This document shows, one piece after another, positions 46,068-54,835 of a stretch of 64,000 bases of DNA. The notes below the pieces were generated by a model, which was not told the DNA's origin, made no database searches, and saw only the letters and a list, made by a program, of their open reading frames with translations. Position 1 is the stretch's first letter, and each line of letters begins with the position of its first letter. The position numbers and the translations under genes are program-made. This DNA is from Candidatus Vicinibacter proximus (lineage in GTDB: Bacteria > Bacteroidota > Bacteroidia > Chitinophagales > Saprospiraceae): the NCBI GenBank assembly GCA_016713905.1, contig JADJOE010000003.1, positions 1,984,001 to 2,048,000 of the forward strand. The letters are read 5' to 3'.

Positions 46068-46534
46068 TGCTAAGTGAACATTTTAGTCTGGATGAAATGC
46101 AGGCAAGTGAAACGGCTGCAAGATTGGGATTTAAAGAACAATACGCACCCTCATCTCTTATTCAAGAAAATTTAAAAAGCTTGTGCCATTTTATCCTCGA
46201 ACCTATAAGATATGATATACATTCCAGACTGCATGTCAGCAGCGGCTATCGGTGTCCGCGACTGAACACCAAAATTGGCGGAGCTAAAAACAGTATGCAC
46301 ATATTTGGAATGGCCGCTGACATTGTTCCAACTGAAAATTTAAATGTCGACCAACTTTTCAAAGTGGTAGCATCAAGCAAATTGCCATTTGATCAGATCA
46401 TCCATGAATTCGGCAGGTGGGTTCACATATCCTACGATCCCTATTTAGCAATCCCAAGACGGGAAATTCTGAAGGCTTACAAAAATAAAGCGGGTAAAAC
46501 GGTCTACGAATTTGTCAAACCAAATAATATATAA
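46064..46534 (+). CDS. M15-family peptidase (D-Ala-D-Ala carboxypeptidase type)
   Basis: A 156-aa single-domain M15 peptidase. The zinc site is complete: His79 and Asp86 in MHIFGMAADI, and His121 in WVHISY. SSGYRCPRLNTKIGGAKNS (from about 60) is the usual substrate-loop motif. Such enzymes cut D-Ala-D-Ala or related peptidoglycan bonds. There is no signal peptide, which is odd for a wall enzyme unless delivered by another route. It overlaps the previous gene by 4 bp and precedes the C1 peptidase by 1 bp. Confidence 0.88.
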   Translation: MMLSEHFSLDEMQASETAARLGFKEQYAPSSLIQENLKSLCHFILEPIRYDIHSRLHVSSGYRCPRLNTKIGGAKNSMHIFGMAADIVPTENLNVDQLFKVVASSKLPFDQIIHEFGRWVHISYDPYLAIPRREILKAYKNKAGKTVYEFVKPNNI

Positions 46535-46535
46535 A

Positions 46536-47438
46536 ATGTATAAACAAACCTATGGGTGGCTTCCTGATTATCCCGACCTGCGTGATAAATATTTCGACAC
46601 AACGGCCAAAAATGATAAATCTTACCTGCAAGCGTCAGATAAGCAATCAATTGTGCATTTAATAAAAGAAGTGGAAAATAAAAATAAGTCCAGGCAAAAT
46701 AATATACCTAAAGTGGTAGATCATTTACACCGATATTTTCCTAAGATAGAAGACCAGGGTGACTTCAACAGTTGCACCGCTCATGCAGCTTGTGCTCTGG
46801 TAGATTATTTTGAAAAACGTATTTCCGGTGAATGTGATCCTAAATCAAGATTGTTCCTATATAAAGCTACACGTAATTTATTACAAATCAAAGAAGACGT
46901 AGGCGCATTTAACAGGATAACCATGAAAGCGATGGTATTGTTTGGGATACCTCCTGAAAGATACTGGCCATTTGAAAAACAAAATCTCAATCGTGAGCCA
47001 GATGCATTTTGTTATGCCTATGCTTCCAATTTTCAGGCGATCCAATATTATCGGTTGGATAAATATGCTATGACGCCGAGTTTGCTCATCATGGAGATTA
47101 AAAGGAATTTAACCTTAGGACTTCCACTAATGTTTGGCCTAACCTTATACTCTAATATAGAAGAATGCCAACAAGGAATCATATGCTACCCTTCTGAAAA
47201 GAGAAAAAGAATAGGAGGTCATGCTTTGGTTGCACTTGGATTTGATGATCACAAATCCATTGTAAATGACAATGGTATCAAAACAAAGGGTGCCTTTCAT
47301 GTTCGCAATTGTTGGGGGACTTCATGGGGTGAAAATGGATATGGATGGCTTCCTTATGAATACGTCATTCAGGGCATGACGAAAGATTGGTGGAGTATCA
47401 TAAAACATGAATGGATAAATAATAAACTTTTTGAATAA
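46536..47438 (+). CDS. C1 (papain-like) cysteine peptidase
   Basis: About 300 aa from the ATG at 46536; a TTG at 46512 would overlap the M15 gene. The papain-like triad is visible: Cys80 in QGDFNSCTAHA (with the oxyanion Gln before it), His229 in GGHALVALGF and Asn258 in HVRNCWGTSWG. There is no signal peptide and only a short N-terminal region, so it may not be made as an inhibited zymogen. It lies 1 bp after the M15 gene and 9 bp before the S8 gene. Confidence 0.9.
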   Translation: MYKQTYGWLPDYPDLRDKYFDTTAKNDKSYLQASDKQSIVHLIKEVENKNKSRQNNIPKVVDHLHRYFPKIEDQGDFNSCTAHAACALVDYFEKRISGECDPKSRLFLYKATRNLLQIKEDVGAFNRITMKAMVLFGIPPERYWPFEKQNLNREPDAFCYAYASNFQAIQYYRLDKYAMTPSLLIMEIKRNLTLGLPLMFGLTLYSNIEECQQGIICYPSEKRKRIGGHALVALGFDDHKSIVNDNGIKTKGAFHVRNCWGTSWGENGYGWLPYEYVIQGMTKDWWSIIKHEWINNKLFE

Positions 47439-47447
47439 ACTGATATA

Positions 47448-49202
47448 ATGAAAAATAAATTCCAAAACATTGAGCTATTGGTCAACATGGGAACCAGCTC
47501 AAGATCATTGAACAGATCTTCATTTCTGAAGACATTGTCAGATGAAGGCATTGAATTTGAAACAAAAGATTTTCGTGCACATGAAAAAAAAATAAAACAA
47601 AAAAAAGAAATAAGATCTTCTAGAACAAAGGAAAATTTAGATCAATTTGAAAATAATCAAAGATTTATGTTTAAATCCAATGTTCAGGATCATGAAATAA
47701 ATCCATGGGATTTAGCACATAAATTGAAACACTCCATGAAATCAGTCTCTTGCTTTGTGGAACCTGATACTGTTTCAGAATTCGTCATTCAAAGAAAAAT
47801 AAACGACAATGAAGAACCATCCCACCGATCCATTGGAAAGCAGAATGATGGAAATTTTGATGCAGACTGGATGCCCCACGCGAATACCATCTGGCACTTG
47901 GATGATGCCCATTCACAACTCATGTCGGCTAGAAAAGAAGCAGAGGAATTAAATTCGGATAAATTAGTCAGGATTGGGCATCTGGACACAGGATATGATC
48001 CGGGTCATCCTCAACTTCCGCCAAGACTAAATACAAAACTGCAAAGAAACTTTATACCAGGAGAAACACCAACTTCAGCTGTAGATCCTTTGAATAAAGC
48101 AGTTTTATATATGCCTGGTCATGGTACAGGTACATTGGGAATTTTAGCCGGAGGTAAATTTGTGGGTAATGGATTTAACGATAAAATAGGAGGAGCACCC
48201 TTTGCCGAAATAATCCCATGCAGAATAAGCAACACTGTTGTGCTGATAAAAACCAGCGAATTTGCACAAGCCCTTAATTATTTATCAGCACTTCACAAAT
48301 CAGGTGAAATGGTTCACATCGTTTCCATGAGCATGGGCGGTGCTCCAAGTCAGGCATGGGCAGATGCTGTAAATGAAGCCTACGAATCAGGTATCTTAAT
48401 GGTCTCTGCAGCCGGTAACAATTACAATGGAATACCTATTAGAAAATTGGTTTATCCTGCTAGGTTTGAAAGAGTCATTGCTGCTTGCGGTGCAACTTTT
48501 GAAGATGCCCCATATTATCACAAGAAAATTGGGGAAATGCAAGGTAATTACGGTCCGTCAAAATCTATGAACTATGCATTGGCTGCCTATACACCAAACA
48601 TGCCATGGGCTGTCTCGGAAAACAAATCACTTAGTTTCAGTGGTGCCGGAACTTCTTCTGCAACTCCCCAAATTGCAGCAGCTGCAGCATGCTATCTTAA
48701 GAAGTATTACGAAGAAATTACTGCTCTGCCGGAACCCTGGATGCGTGTTGAGGCAGTACGAAATGCATTGTACACATCAGCTGCTAAAAAAGTAAATTCT
48801 GTACTTGAAGAAAATGATTACCGCTCATATTTTGGCAATGGAATTTTAAGAGCTTCAGACGCATTAAAAATTACGGTACCAAAAAAAGGTAATAATTTAA
48901 TCAAAGCAAAAGATGCAGATGTAGGCTGGTTCCCAATTTTGTCCACCATATTCAGATCCGTAGAATCCGCTACGGCTTCACCCGATGCCCAAGGACTCAA
49001 TATGCTAAATATTGAACTGGCGCAAATTTCCTACCACAATACAGAATTGAACAAATTGATGAACAATGATGAAATTGAATTCCTTGGTTTGAGTAAAAAA
49101 AAGAAGGGGGAGATATTGGACTTCTTAATCTGCCTCCCTGAAACTTCAATGACCCTAAAATCATTTCTTAAAAATAATTATAAATCATTTATCTCTATGT
49201 AA
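47448..49202 (+). CDS. S8 (subtilisin-like) serine peptidase
   Basis: A 584-aa protein. The catalytic triad is complete: Asp180 (HLDTGYDPGH), His225 (PGHGTGTLG) and Ser403 (GAGTSSATP), with the oxyanion Asn324 (AAGNN). An N-terminal segment of about 150 charged residues without a signal peptide may act as a propeptide or targeting region. About 100 C-terminal residues after the catalytic domain have no known fold. It is probably cytoplasmic or non-classically exported. Confidence 0.9.
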   Translation: MKNKFQNIELLVNMGTSSRSLNRSSFLKTLSDEGIEFETKDFRAHEKKIKQKKEIRSSRTKENLDQFENNQRFMFKSNVQDHEINPWDLAHKLKHSMKSVSCFVEPDTVSEFVIQRKINDNEEPSHRSIGKQNDGNFDADWMPHANTIWHLDDAHSQLMSARKEAEELNSDKLVRIGHLDTGYDPGHPQLPPRLNTKLQRNFIPGETPTSAVDPLNKAVLYMPGHGTGTLGILAGGKFVGNGFNDKIGGAPFAEIIPCRISNTVVLIKTSEFAQALNYLSALHKSGEMVHIVSMSMGGAPSQAWADAVNEAYESGILMVSAAGNNYNGIPIRKLVYPARFERVIAACGATFEDAPYYHKKIGEMQGNYGPSKSMNYALAAYTPNMPWAVSENKSLSFSGAGTSSATPQIAAAAACYLKKYYEEITALPEPWMRVEAVRNALYTSAAKKVNSVLEENDYRSYFGNGILRASDALKITVPKKGNNLIKAKDADVGWFPILSTIFRSVESATASPDAQGLNMLNIELAQISYHNTELNKLMNNDEIEFLGLSKKKKGEILDFLICLPETSMTLKSFLKNNYKSFISM

Positions 49203-49212
49203 TTCCAATCAT

Positions 49213-49893
49213 ATGAAAAGTATATTCATCAAATTAATCGACGGACTACCGCTATTTGAAATAATACTCATGTTCTCAGGACTATTGGTGCTGATTGTCC
49301 TGTTGATTTTGCTAGTTTTTCTGATTTACAAAAACCGAAATTATACACCTATATTTTATGGGTTTGTTATTCCAATCATCATGATGGGCTGGTCAAGTAT
49401 AAAATCCATTGAAATAAACGGAATTATTAAAGCAATGAAAACTCAGGTGGCAGAAACTATTCAACATCCAACAGAAGATAATTATCAAAAATTAGATTCT
49501 ATCAATAAAATTTCCAACGAATACAAATTTAAATCTCCTGAAAACAATTTGCTATTGGCTAAAACCAATATTCTGTTGTCGAATCCACAAAAAGCAGAAG
49601 AAGAGTTGAATAAAATAAATCTTACAAAAATAGATCAAAAAGAATTGCAAGAATTAAAATCAAGTATTGAGAACATCAAAAATACAGAAGCGCTCATTTC
49701 TCAATCTACCGCCTCCCCGGATGACACTACACTCACAGCCGGATTAGAAAAGAATGTAAGCGAACTAAAAGACTCAAAATTACCAATTAGAAATTCAAAG
49801 ATTATCATTCAAAGGGCAGAGCATAAAATAAAACAATTGGAGGCGCGAAAAATTGAACTCCAGACTTCCAAAAACAAAAAAACAGTAAAATAA
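49213..49893 (+). CDS. Membrane-anchored coiled-coil protein
   Basis: A 226-aa protein with two adjacent N-terminal membrane helices (about 14-36 and 45-62), then a long charged coiled coil to the C-terminus. No known domain. It is the only integral membrane protein of the nine-gene run and could tether the soluble enzymes to the inner membrane. It sits between the S8 and caspase genes with gaps of 10 and 15 bp. Confidence 0.55.
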   Translation: MKSIFIKLIDGLPLFEIILMFSGLLVLIVLLILLVFLIYKNRNYTPIFYGFVIPIIMMGWSSIKSIEINGIIKAMKTQVAETIQHPTEDNYQKLDSINKISNEYKFKSPENNLLLAKTNILLSNPQKAEEELNKINLTKIDQKELQELKSSIENIKNTEALISQSTASPDDTTLTAGLEKNVSELKDSKLPIRNSKIIIQRAEHKIKQLEARKIELQTSKNKKTVK

Positions 49894-49908
49894 ATAATTC
49901 AAATCAAT

Positions 49909-50736
49909 ATGAACAAAGCACTGTTAGTAGGAATCAACCAATACGATTTACAACCATTAAAGGGATGTGTGAATGATATTCAGGACATGTCTGAATTCCT
50001 CATAAAAAAATGTGGCTTTCAACATAAAGAAATTCGCAAATTGACTGACTTCAGAGCTACCAAAGCAGCCATACTGAAGAGACTCAAATGGTTAATAAAA
50101 GGGACTTCCGCAGGAGATCGCATTTACTTTCATTACAGTGGACATGGCACGCAAATTGCCTCAAGATCTGAAGACGACGAAATAGATGGAATGGATGAAT
50201 TAATATGTCCGGTAGATTTTAGTTTCAATGGAGAATCAGGTATAGAAAATGGAATTCTTGACAATGAATTGTATAAAATATTTAAAGAGATACCCAAAGG
50301 CGTACATTTCATATGGGTTTCTGACTGCTGTTGTTCAGGAACGCTCACAAGGGCCATCAGAAGAAATAATAATCGACAAAGTAGATACCTAGTCCCTCCG
50401 GAGGATCTTGCTTGGAGAAATGAGACCGCGATGATAACTGGAAAAAAAATTACAAAAATTGGCAAATCTGTAAACAAATTAAATGTGGCCTTTCTCTCTG
50501 CTTGTAAAGATCATCAGGAAGCAGATGACGATCTATTTGAAAATGGGTATAATGGAGCCCTCACATACTTTTTACTTAACATTTTAAAGACTCCAAAAGG
50601 GCATACACAGAATTTCAATCAAATACATTTGTCGGTACAAAAAAAATTGATAAAAGCAGGATACTCGCAAAACCCTATGGTGGATGGATCAAAAGATCTG
50701 CTGGAAAAAACTTTTTTCAATCAAAATCAAAAATAA
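49909..50736 (+). CDS. Caspase-family (C14/metacaspase-like) peptidase
   Basis: A 275-aa caspase-fold protein. The catalytic His is His79 in YSGHGTQ and the catalytic Cys should be Cys141 in DCCCSGT, where the usual DCCHSG has its His replaced by Cys. The N-terminal ALLVGINQYDLQPLKGCVND is a typical first strand. There is no death-fold, TPR or other sensor domain attached, so activation must come from elsewhere. It lies 2 bp before the nuclease gene and may process a neighbouring product. Confidence 0.88.
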   Translation: MNKALLVGINQYDLQPLKGCVNDIQDMSEFLIKKCGFQHKEIRKLTDFRATKAAILKRLKWLIKGTSAGDRIYFHYSGHGTQIASRSEDDEIDGMDELICPVDFSFNGESGIENGILDNELYKIFKEIPKGVHFIWVSDCCCSGTLTRAIRRNNNRQSRYLVPPEDLAWRNETAMITGKKITKIGKSVNKLNVAFLSACKDHQEADDDLFENGYNGALTYFLLNILKTPKGHTQNFNQIHLSVQKKLIKAGYSQNPMVDGSKDLLEKTFFNQNQK

Positions 50737-50738
50737 TT

Positions 50739-51680
50739 ATGCCTCCAATTCTGGGCTATAGGCCAAACTTCATTTCATCTTTATTGCAAGTAAATTTACC
50801 AGTATTGAATGATGAACAAAAATCAGATTTAGTAAGTCATGATGATGAATGGGAATGGAAATACAAACACTATAGTTTAGCCATGTGCAAATCCCGCAAA
50901 CTTGCATTCTATACTGCTTCAAATCTAAATGGTAAACTTTTCAAATCAGTTAAAAGAGCAAGTTTATTTCCTTCCGGAAATGATGAATGGAAAAATGATT
51001 CAAGATTTAAAAATCATCAATGGGGCATTGAATTGTATAAAGCACAAAAAAGTGATTTTGACAGGGGCCATCTGGTCAAAAGAGAAGATACGCAATGGGG
51101 CTACACCAAAAATGATGCAAAAAATGCTGCATTGGACACCTTCCATTATTCAAATTGCGCGCCTCAATTACCCGAGCTCAACCAGAAAAAATGGGAAAAT
51201 TTAGAATTCTATATCTTAAAAAAAGAAACAGTACAATACAAATTAAAAGTAAACGTATTTACCGGCCCGGTTTTGAATTTGAGTGATCCACATTTTGTAA
51301 CAATCGTTGACCAGCAACAAATAAAATTACCGGTTTTATTTTGGAAAGTAATCTATTATTCTGGTGATGGTAAACAGTTAAAAATTGCTGCCTTCCTGAT
51401 GGGCCAGGAAACCTTGATGAGACAAAAAGGAATCATTGGAGAAGCACGCACAAGATTACTGAATGAACATTTTCAAAATTTTGAAGATGCGGAAACCTAC
51501 CAGGTCAATATAAAAACAATAGAACAACTCACTGGTCTGACTTTCCAGAAAGCTTTCGAACCCTATGTTGATCCAAGACCCATGAAAATACTCCTCAGCG
51601 ACATTCAGGTTAGGGACGGCTTCTCAATGGATGAAAATCCCATGATTGATGAATTTGAATATTCTGGAATAAGTCTCTAA
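50739..51680 (+). CDS. DNA/RNA non-specific endonuclease (NucA/EndoG family)
   Basis: A 313-aa protein with the DRGH motif (Asp108-His111) in FDRGHLVKREDTQWG, the beta-beta-alpha metal site of NucA/EndoG nucleases. A downstream FHYSNCAPQLPELNQKKWENLE supplies the metal-ligand Asn. No signal peptide, in contrast with secreted NucA enzymes, so it would act on internal or injected DNA and RNA. It ends the nine-gene run; a 198-bp gap follows. Confidence 0.88.
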   Translation: MPPILGYRPNFISSLLQVNLPVLNDEQKSDLVSHDDEWEWKYKHYSLAMCKSRKLAFYTASNLNGKLFKSVKRASLFPSGNDEWKNDSRFKNHQWGIELYKAQKSDFDRGHLVKREDTQWGYTKNDAKNAALDTFHYSNCAPQLPELNQKKWENLEFYILKKETVQYKLKVNVFTGPVLNLSDPHFVTIVDQQQIKLPVLFWKVIYYSGDGKQLKIAAFLMGQETLMRQKGIIGEARTRLLNEHFQNFEDAETYQVNIKTIEQLTGLTFQKAFEPYVDPRPMKILLSDIQVRDGFSMDENPMIDEFEYSGISL

Positions 51681-51850
51681 TGAATTGAAACGAAAATCCC
51701 GGAAGTCAGCTGATTAAGCTTACATCAGGCACAGGCAAAACACCCTTTTTGAATGGGTTTTATCCCCTATTTTAATAATTAATCATTTGATAATCAATAT
51801 TACCTGTGCTATGAATCCATTTTTATTAAAAATTCATTATTTTTATAACT

Positions 51851-51858
51851 TAAGTTTG
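51851..51858 (+). promoter_or_regulatory. -7 element TAAGTTTG of the lipoprotein/two-component operon
   Basis: TAAGTTTG is an exact TAnnTTTG match, 20 bp before the ATG at 51879. No clear -33 TTG. Further upstream the TATCCCC word near 51761 resembles the TCCCC of the two promoters at 43827 and 54713, but its spacing differs. Confidence 0.45.
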
Positions 51859-51878
51859 TCAAAACAAAAATCTAACAA

Positions 51879-52523
51879 ATGAAAACTAAAATTCGAATCA
51901 CCTTTTTCAAATGGAGCTCACTGATCATCTTTCCCCTCTTAATGCAATGTACCCCCTCATCTGATTCATTAAAACCACTGACTCCGATTCCTGCAAATGA
52001 TGTTATTCAATTGATCAAGGAATACAAAACCAAAAGGAGTGATGTAATTAACGCACATTTCGATTCATTAAACAGCTATGGCGAGGGCTTCTCTGATTCC
52101 AGATTTATCACTTTTGATGCAGACACCTTAGAAAACTTTATCAGACAGATCAAATTAAAAATTGAAAAAAATCACCTGGATATCGAACTTGGAGGGGTGC
52201 GCTGTTTTTACACGGTCTATCCGGATATACTCCAAGGGCCTTATTTAGGAAGAGTAAACCCATCATATAAAAATCACCATGCAATATTAATGGTTCCGAC
52301 TTTTATTAATGACGCCGGAGATCATCAGGAATTTGATATTGACCAATTTGAAGATGTAGGAGGTTTCAGAAAACCAAAGGACTTGAAATTGTTATTTTCC
52401 GGAGATGATAAAGTTCAAAATCCGGAAACAAATTTCTACTTTCTGAATATGGGAGGACTTTGTCCGCCACCATTTGCTGATTCATGCAAATCTACTTTAT
52501 TGGGACTTGCTGATGGCCAATAG
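51879..52523 (+). CDS. Hypothetical lipoprotein upstream of a two-component system
   Basis: A 214-aa protein with signal peptide WSSLIIFPLLMQC, lipobox-like with Cys at about position 24. The body has no recognised fold; GGVRCFYTVYPDILQGPYLGR and NFYFLNMGGLCPPPF are notable. It starts the operon that ends with a histidine kinase and response regulator, so it could be an extracytoplasmic sensor or partner. That is inferred from position. Confidence 0.55.
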   Translation: MKTKIRITFFKWSSLIIFPLLMQCTPSSDSLKPLTPIPANDVIQLIKEYKTKRSDVINAHFDSLNSYGEGFSDSRFITFDADTLENFIRQIKLKIEKNHLDIELGGVRCFYTVYPDILQGPYLGRVNPSYKNHHAILMVPTFINDAGDHQEFDIDQFEDVGGFRKPKDLKLLFSGDDKVQNPETNFYFLNMGGLCPPPFADSCKSTLLGLADGQ

Positions 52524-52544
52524 AAGAAAAATATATTCTAATCC

Positions 52545-53189
52545 ATGTCCGCGATATTAAAAGACTGCGTATTTGTATTTGAGTTTCTGGCAGCTTTTGT
52601 TGGGATTATCACCTTTTTACGAATACGCAGTTCCATCTTACTCTATCTAAGTTTAATATTACTTTTTGTCTTTGTAAGTGACTACTACGGATTTCTAAAC
52701 CAAAAATCAAGTGAATTCAGTAAATTTAAATATTACAACATCGTACTATTTCCACCTTTGGTTTTGTATATCGGCACGTATTACTATCTTTTGGCAAATC
52801 CTAAAGCAAAAATTTGGGCTTTGATTGGAAGCCTACTTTACATTGGAATATATGTAGTGAATATTAAATTTTTACAACCAATCCATGCAGAATTCCTGAC
52901 ATATTCCTATTGTTTTGGTTCGTTATTACTCTGTATAAATATTCTGGTCTATCTAAAAGAGTCTCTAGAAAAAGACAAACTGCCTATTTTGAAAGAATCG
53001 CCTTTCTTATGGATTTCCTTTGGACTCTTCACCTATTATGGAGTTAACCTCCCATTTATTGGATTTTACAATTATCTTGCTAAAGTTTCACAAGAATTTT
53101 TAACCATATACTTTAATTTGACATTTGTGCTATCCTGTATTATGAATTTGTTAATCTGCATAGGCTTTTTATGTTTCAAAATCAGGTAG
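52545..53189 (+). CDS. Multi-pass membrane protein
   Basis: A 214-aa protein with about six or seven hydrophobic helices and no soluble domain. Its 3' end overlaps the histidine kinase gene by 19 bp, so the two are tightly coupled, and it may be the sensory membrane part of that kinase. Family not recognised. Confidence 0.6.
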   Translation: MSAILKDCVFVFEFLAAFVGIITFLRIRSSILLYLSLILLFVFVSDYYGFLNQKSSEFSKFKYYNIVLFPPLVLYIGTYYYLLANPKAKIWALIGSLLYIGIYVVNIKFLQPIHAEFLTYSYCFGSLLLCINILVYLKESLEKDKLPILKESPFLWISFGLFTYYGVNLPFIGFYNYLAKVSQEFLTIYFNLTFVLSCIMNLLICIGFLCFKIR

Positions 53190-53959
53190 AATTTGCAATT
53201 GTAATTGGCACCTTGATGCTTTTTATTTTATCTACCAGCCTTATTTTATTCTATTGGAAATATGTAAACAGCAGGAATCTCCTGATTAAAGAAAGAGAAC
53301 ACGAAATTTTTCTTCACAAACAGGCATTAATAACGGCCCAGCTGGAAATTAAAGAAGAGACACTTAGACAAGTTGGATATGAATTGCATGACAACATTGG
53401 CCAGCTAATGACTTTGGCTAAAATACATGCAAACAGTCTACACAAACTACAACCCAATGAGCATACACTACAAACCATTAACAGCATTTCAAAAGCACTC
53501 GAAGAACTCAGAAAACTTTCTAAGTCCCTGGACTCAAACGCGCTTAAAAATCTCAGTCTTGTTAATCTAATTTCTCAAATTCTTCAACAAATAGAAAAAC
53601 TTGATGCAATACATTGTACAATTAATGTAGAAAATAGTGAATATGAAATAGATCATGGTGTTAAAATCATTTTATTCAGGACTACGCAGGAAATTCTTAC
53701 GAACGCCCTGAAACATTCTAAAGCAGATCAAATTTGTATTAATTTAAAATTTGGAGAGCACGAACTTATTCTCGAAATTACAGACAATGGAATAGGTTTT
53801 GATCCAGCTTTAATGCCTACAGTTGAAGGAAATGGAACTGGTATAAATCATATCCAAAATAGAGTTGGCATCATTGGAGCCAAATTGCACATTGAATCTT
53901 ATCCAAATAAAGGAACAAAATTCATCATCATTTACCCCACAAATCAACACCATGCATAA
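53171..53959 (+). CDS. Sensor histidine kinase (NarX/LiaS type, HisKA_3)
   Basis: A 262-aa kinase. One N-terminal membrane helix (FAIVIGTLMLFILSTSLILFYW) is followed by a coiled coil, the HisKA_3 dimerisation region with phospho-acceptor His73 in YELHDNIGQL, and an ATPase domain with the N-box TQEILTNALKHS and G-box GNGTGINHIQNRV. There is no separate sensing domain, so the signal may come through the preceding membrane protein. It overlaps the response-regulator gene by 8 bp. Confidence 0.9.
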   Translation: MFQNQVEFAIVIGTLMLFILSTSLILFYWKYVNSRNLLIKEREHEIFLHKQALITAQLEIKEETLRQVGYELHDNIGQLMTLAKIHANSLHKLQPNEHTLQTINSISKALEELRKLSKSLDSNALKNLSLVNLISQILQQIEKLDAIHCTINVENSEYEIDHGVKIILFRTTQEILTNALKHSKADQICINLKFGEHELILEITDNGIGFDPALMPTVEGNGTGINHIQNRVGIIGAKLHIESYPNKGTKFIIIYPTNQHHA

Positions 53960-54605
53960 GATCATACTTGTTGAAGATCATTTTTTAATGGCGCAGGCCA
54001 TAAGCCAGGTAATTGAAAAAAACAATCAGTATAAAGTATTGAAAATTTGTAGAAATGGGAAAGAATTAATGCAACTATTGACTGAGCAAAAAGTAAGTCC
54101 CGACCTTATCATGCTGGACATCAACATGCCCGTCATGAATGGATTTGAAACAGCTGAATGGCTTCAAGAAGAATTTCCCAAAATTAAATTTATCACACTT
54201 ACCATGAATGATGATGAAGCATCTCTGATAAAAATGTTCACACTTGGTGCTAAAGGGTATATTTTGAAAGATGCGGATGAGGATCATTTATTGGACGCAA
54301 TCCGAATTGTGATAAAAGATGGGTTCTATTTTAGTGAGCACGCTTCCCAGATACTCTTTGGTGCAATGAATTTCAAACAAAATAAATTGTCCTCTGCAAA
54401 ACCAGAAATCCAACTTCGAGAAAAAGAGATTGAATTATTAAAATGGTCATGTACTGAGTTAACCTATAAGGAAATTGCAGCTAAAATGAACCTCAGCCCT
54501 AAAACAATAGATGGATATCGAGAATCAATATTTGAAAAATTAGAATTGCACTCTAGGGTAGGCATGGCTGTATATGCCATAAGACATGGGATATTTAAGA
54601 TTTAA
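53952..54605 (+). CDS. LuxR/NarL-family response regulator
   Basis: A 217-aa protein starting at the ATG at 53952; a longer upstream frame overlaps the kinase. Receiver domain with phospho-acceptor Asp56 in IMLDINMPVMNG, and C-terminal NarL helix-turn-helix (LTYKEIAAKMNLSPKTIDGYRE). Partner of the adjacent kinase. Likely targets include the two matching promoters at 43827 and 54713, but no binding site has been shown. Confidence 0.92.
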   Translation: MHKIILVEDHFLMAQAISQVIEKNNQYKVLKICRNGKELMQLLTEQKVSPDLIMLDINMPVMNGFETAEWLQEEFPKIKFITLTMNDDEASLIKMFTLGAKGYILKDADEDHLLDAIRIVIKDGFYFSEHASQILFGAMNFKQNKLSSAKPEIQLREKEIELLKWSCTELTYKEIAAKMNLSPKTIDGYRESIFEKLELHSRVGMAVYAIRHGIFKI

Positions 54606-54712
54606 TTTCATTTGTCCTAAGAAATATAATTTTTCTTGTCTCTATTCATATTATTGCCGAAGAAAATTCACCCTAAAAATGCAGGTAAAATCCTGTAACA
54701 ATAGAAGAAATA

Positions 54713-54752
54713 TCCCCTTGATAAAGGCCCTTACCTAATGACATCTTTGTAG
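54713..54752 (+). promoter_or_regulatory. Promoter-like TCCCCTTG-N21-CATCTTTGTAG before the second caspase gene
   Basis: TCCCCTTG (54713-54720), exactly 21 bp, then CATCTTTGTAG (54742-54752). This is the same architecture and spacing as the element upstream of the DUF2589/protease operon. The ATG follows 83 bp later. Confidence 0.55.
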
Positions 54753-54835
54753 TATCAATTATAATTTATTGTAGTTGTAGGGGATTCCGAAAACCTGTTA
54801 GAGTAGGAAATTAAATAACTATTTAAAAATAAATT

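Noticed and set aside
43899..51680. Prophage or contractile-injection cluster, suggested by the M15 endolysin-like gene
   Set aside because: No tail, sheath, baseplate, capsid, terminase or integrase gene is present.
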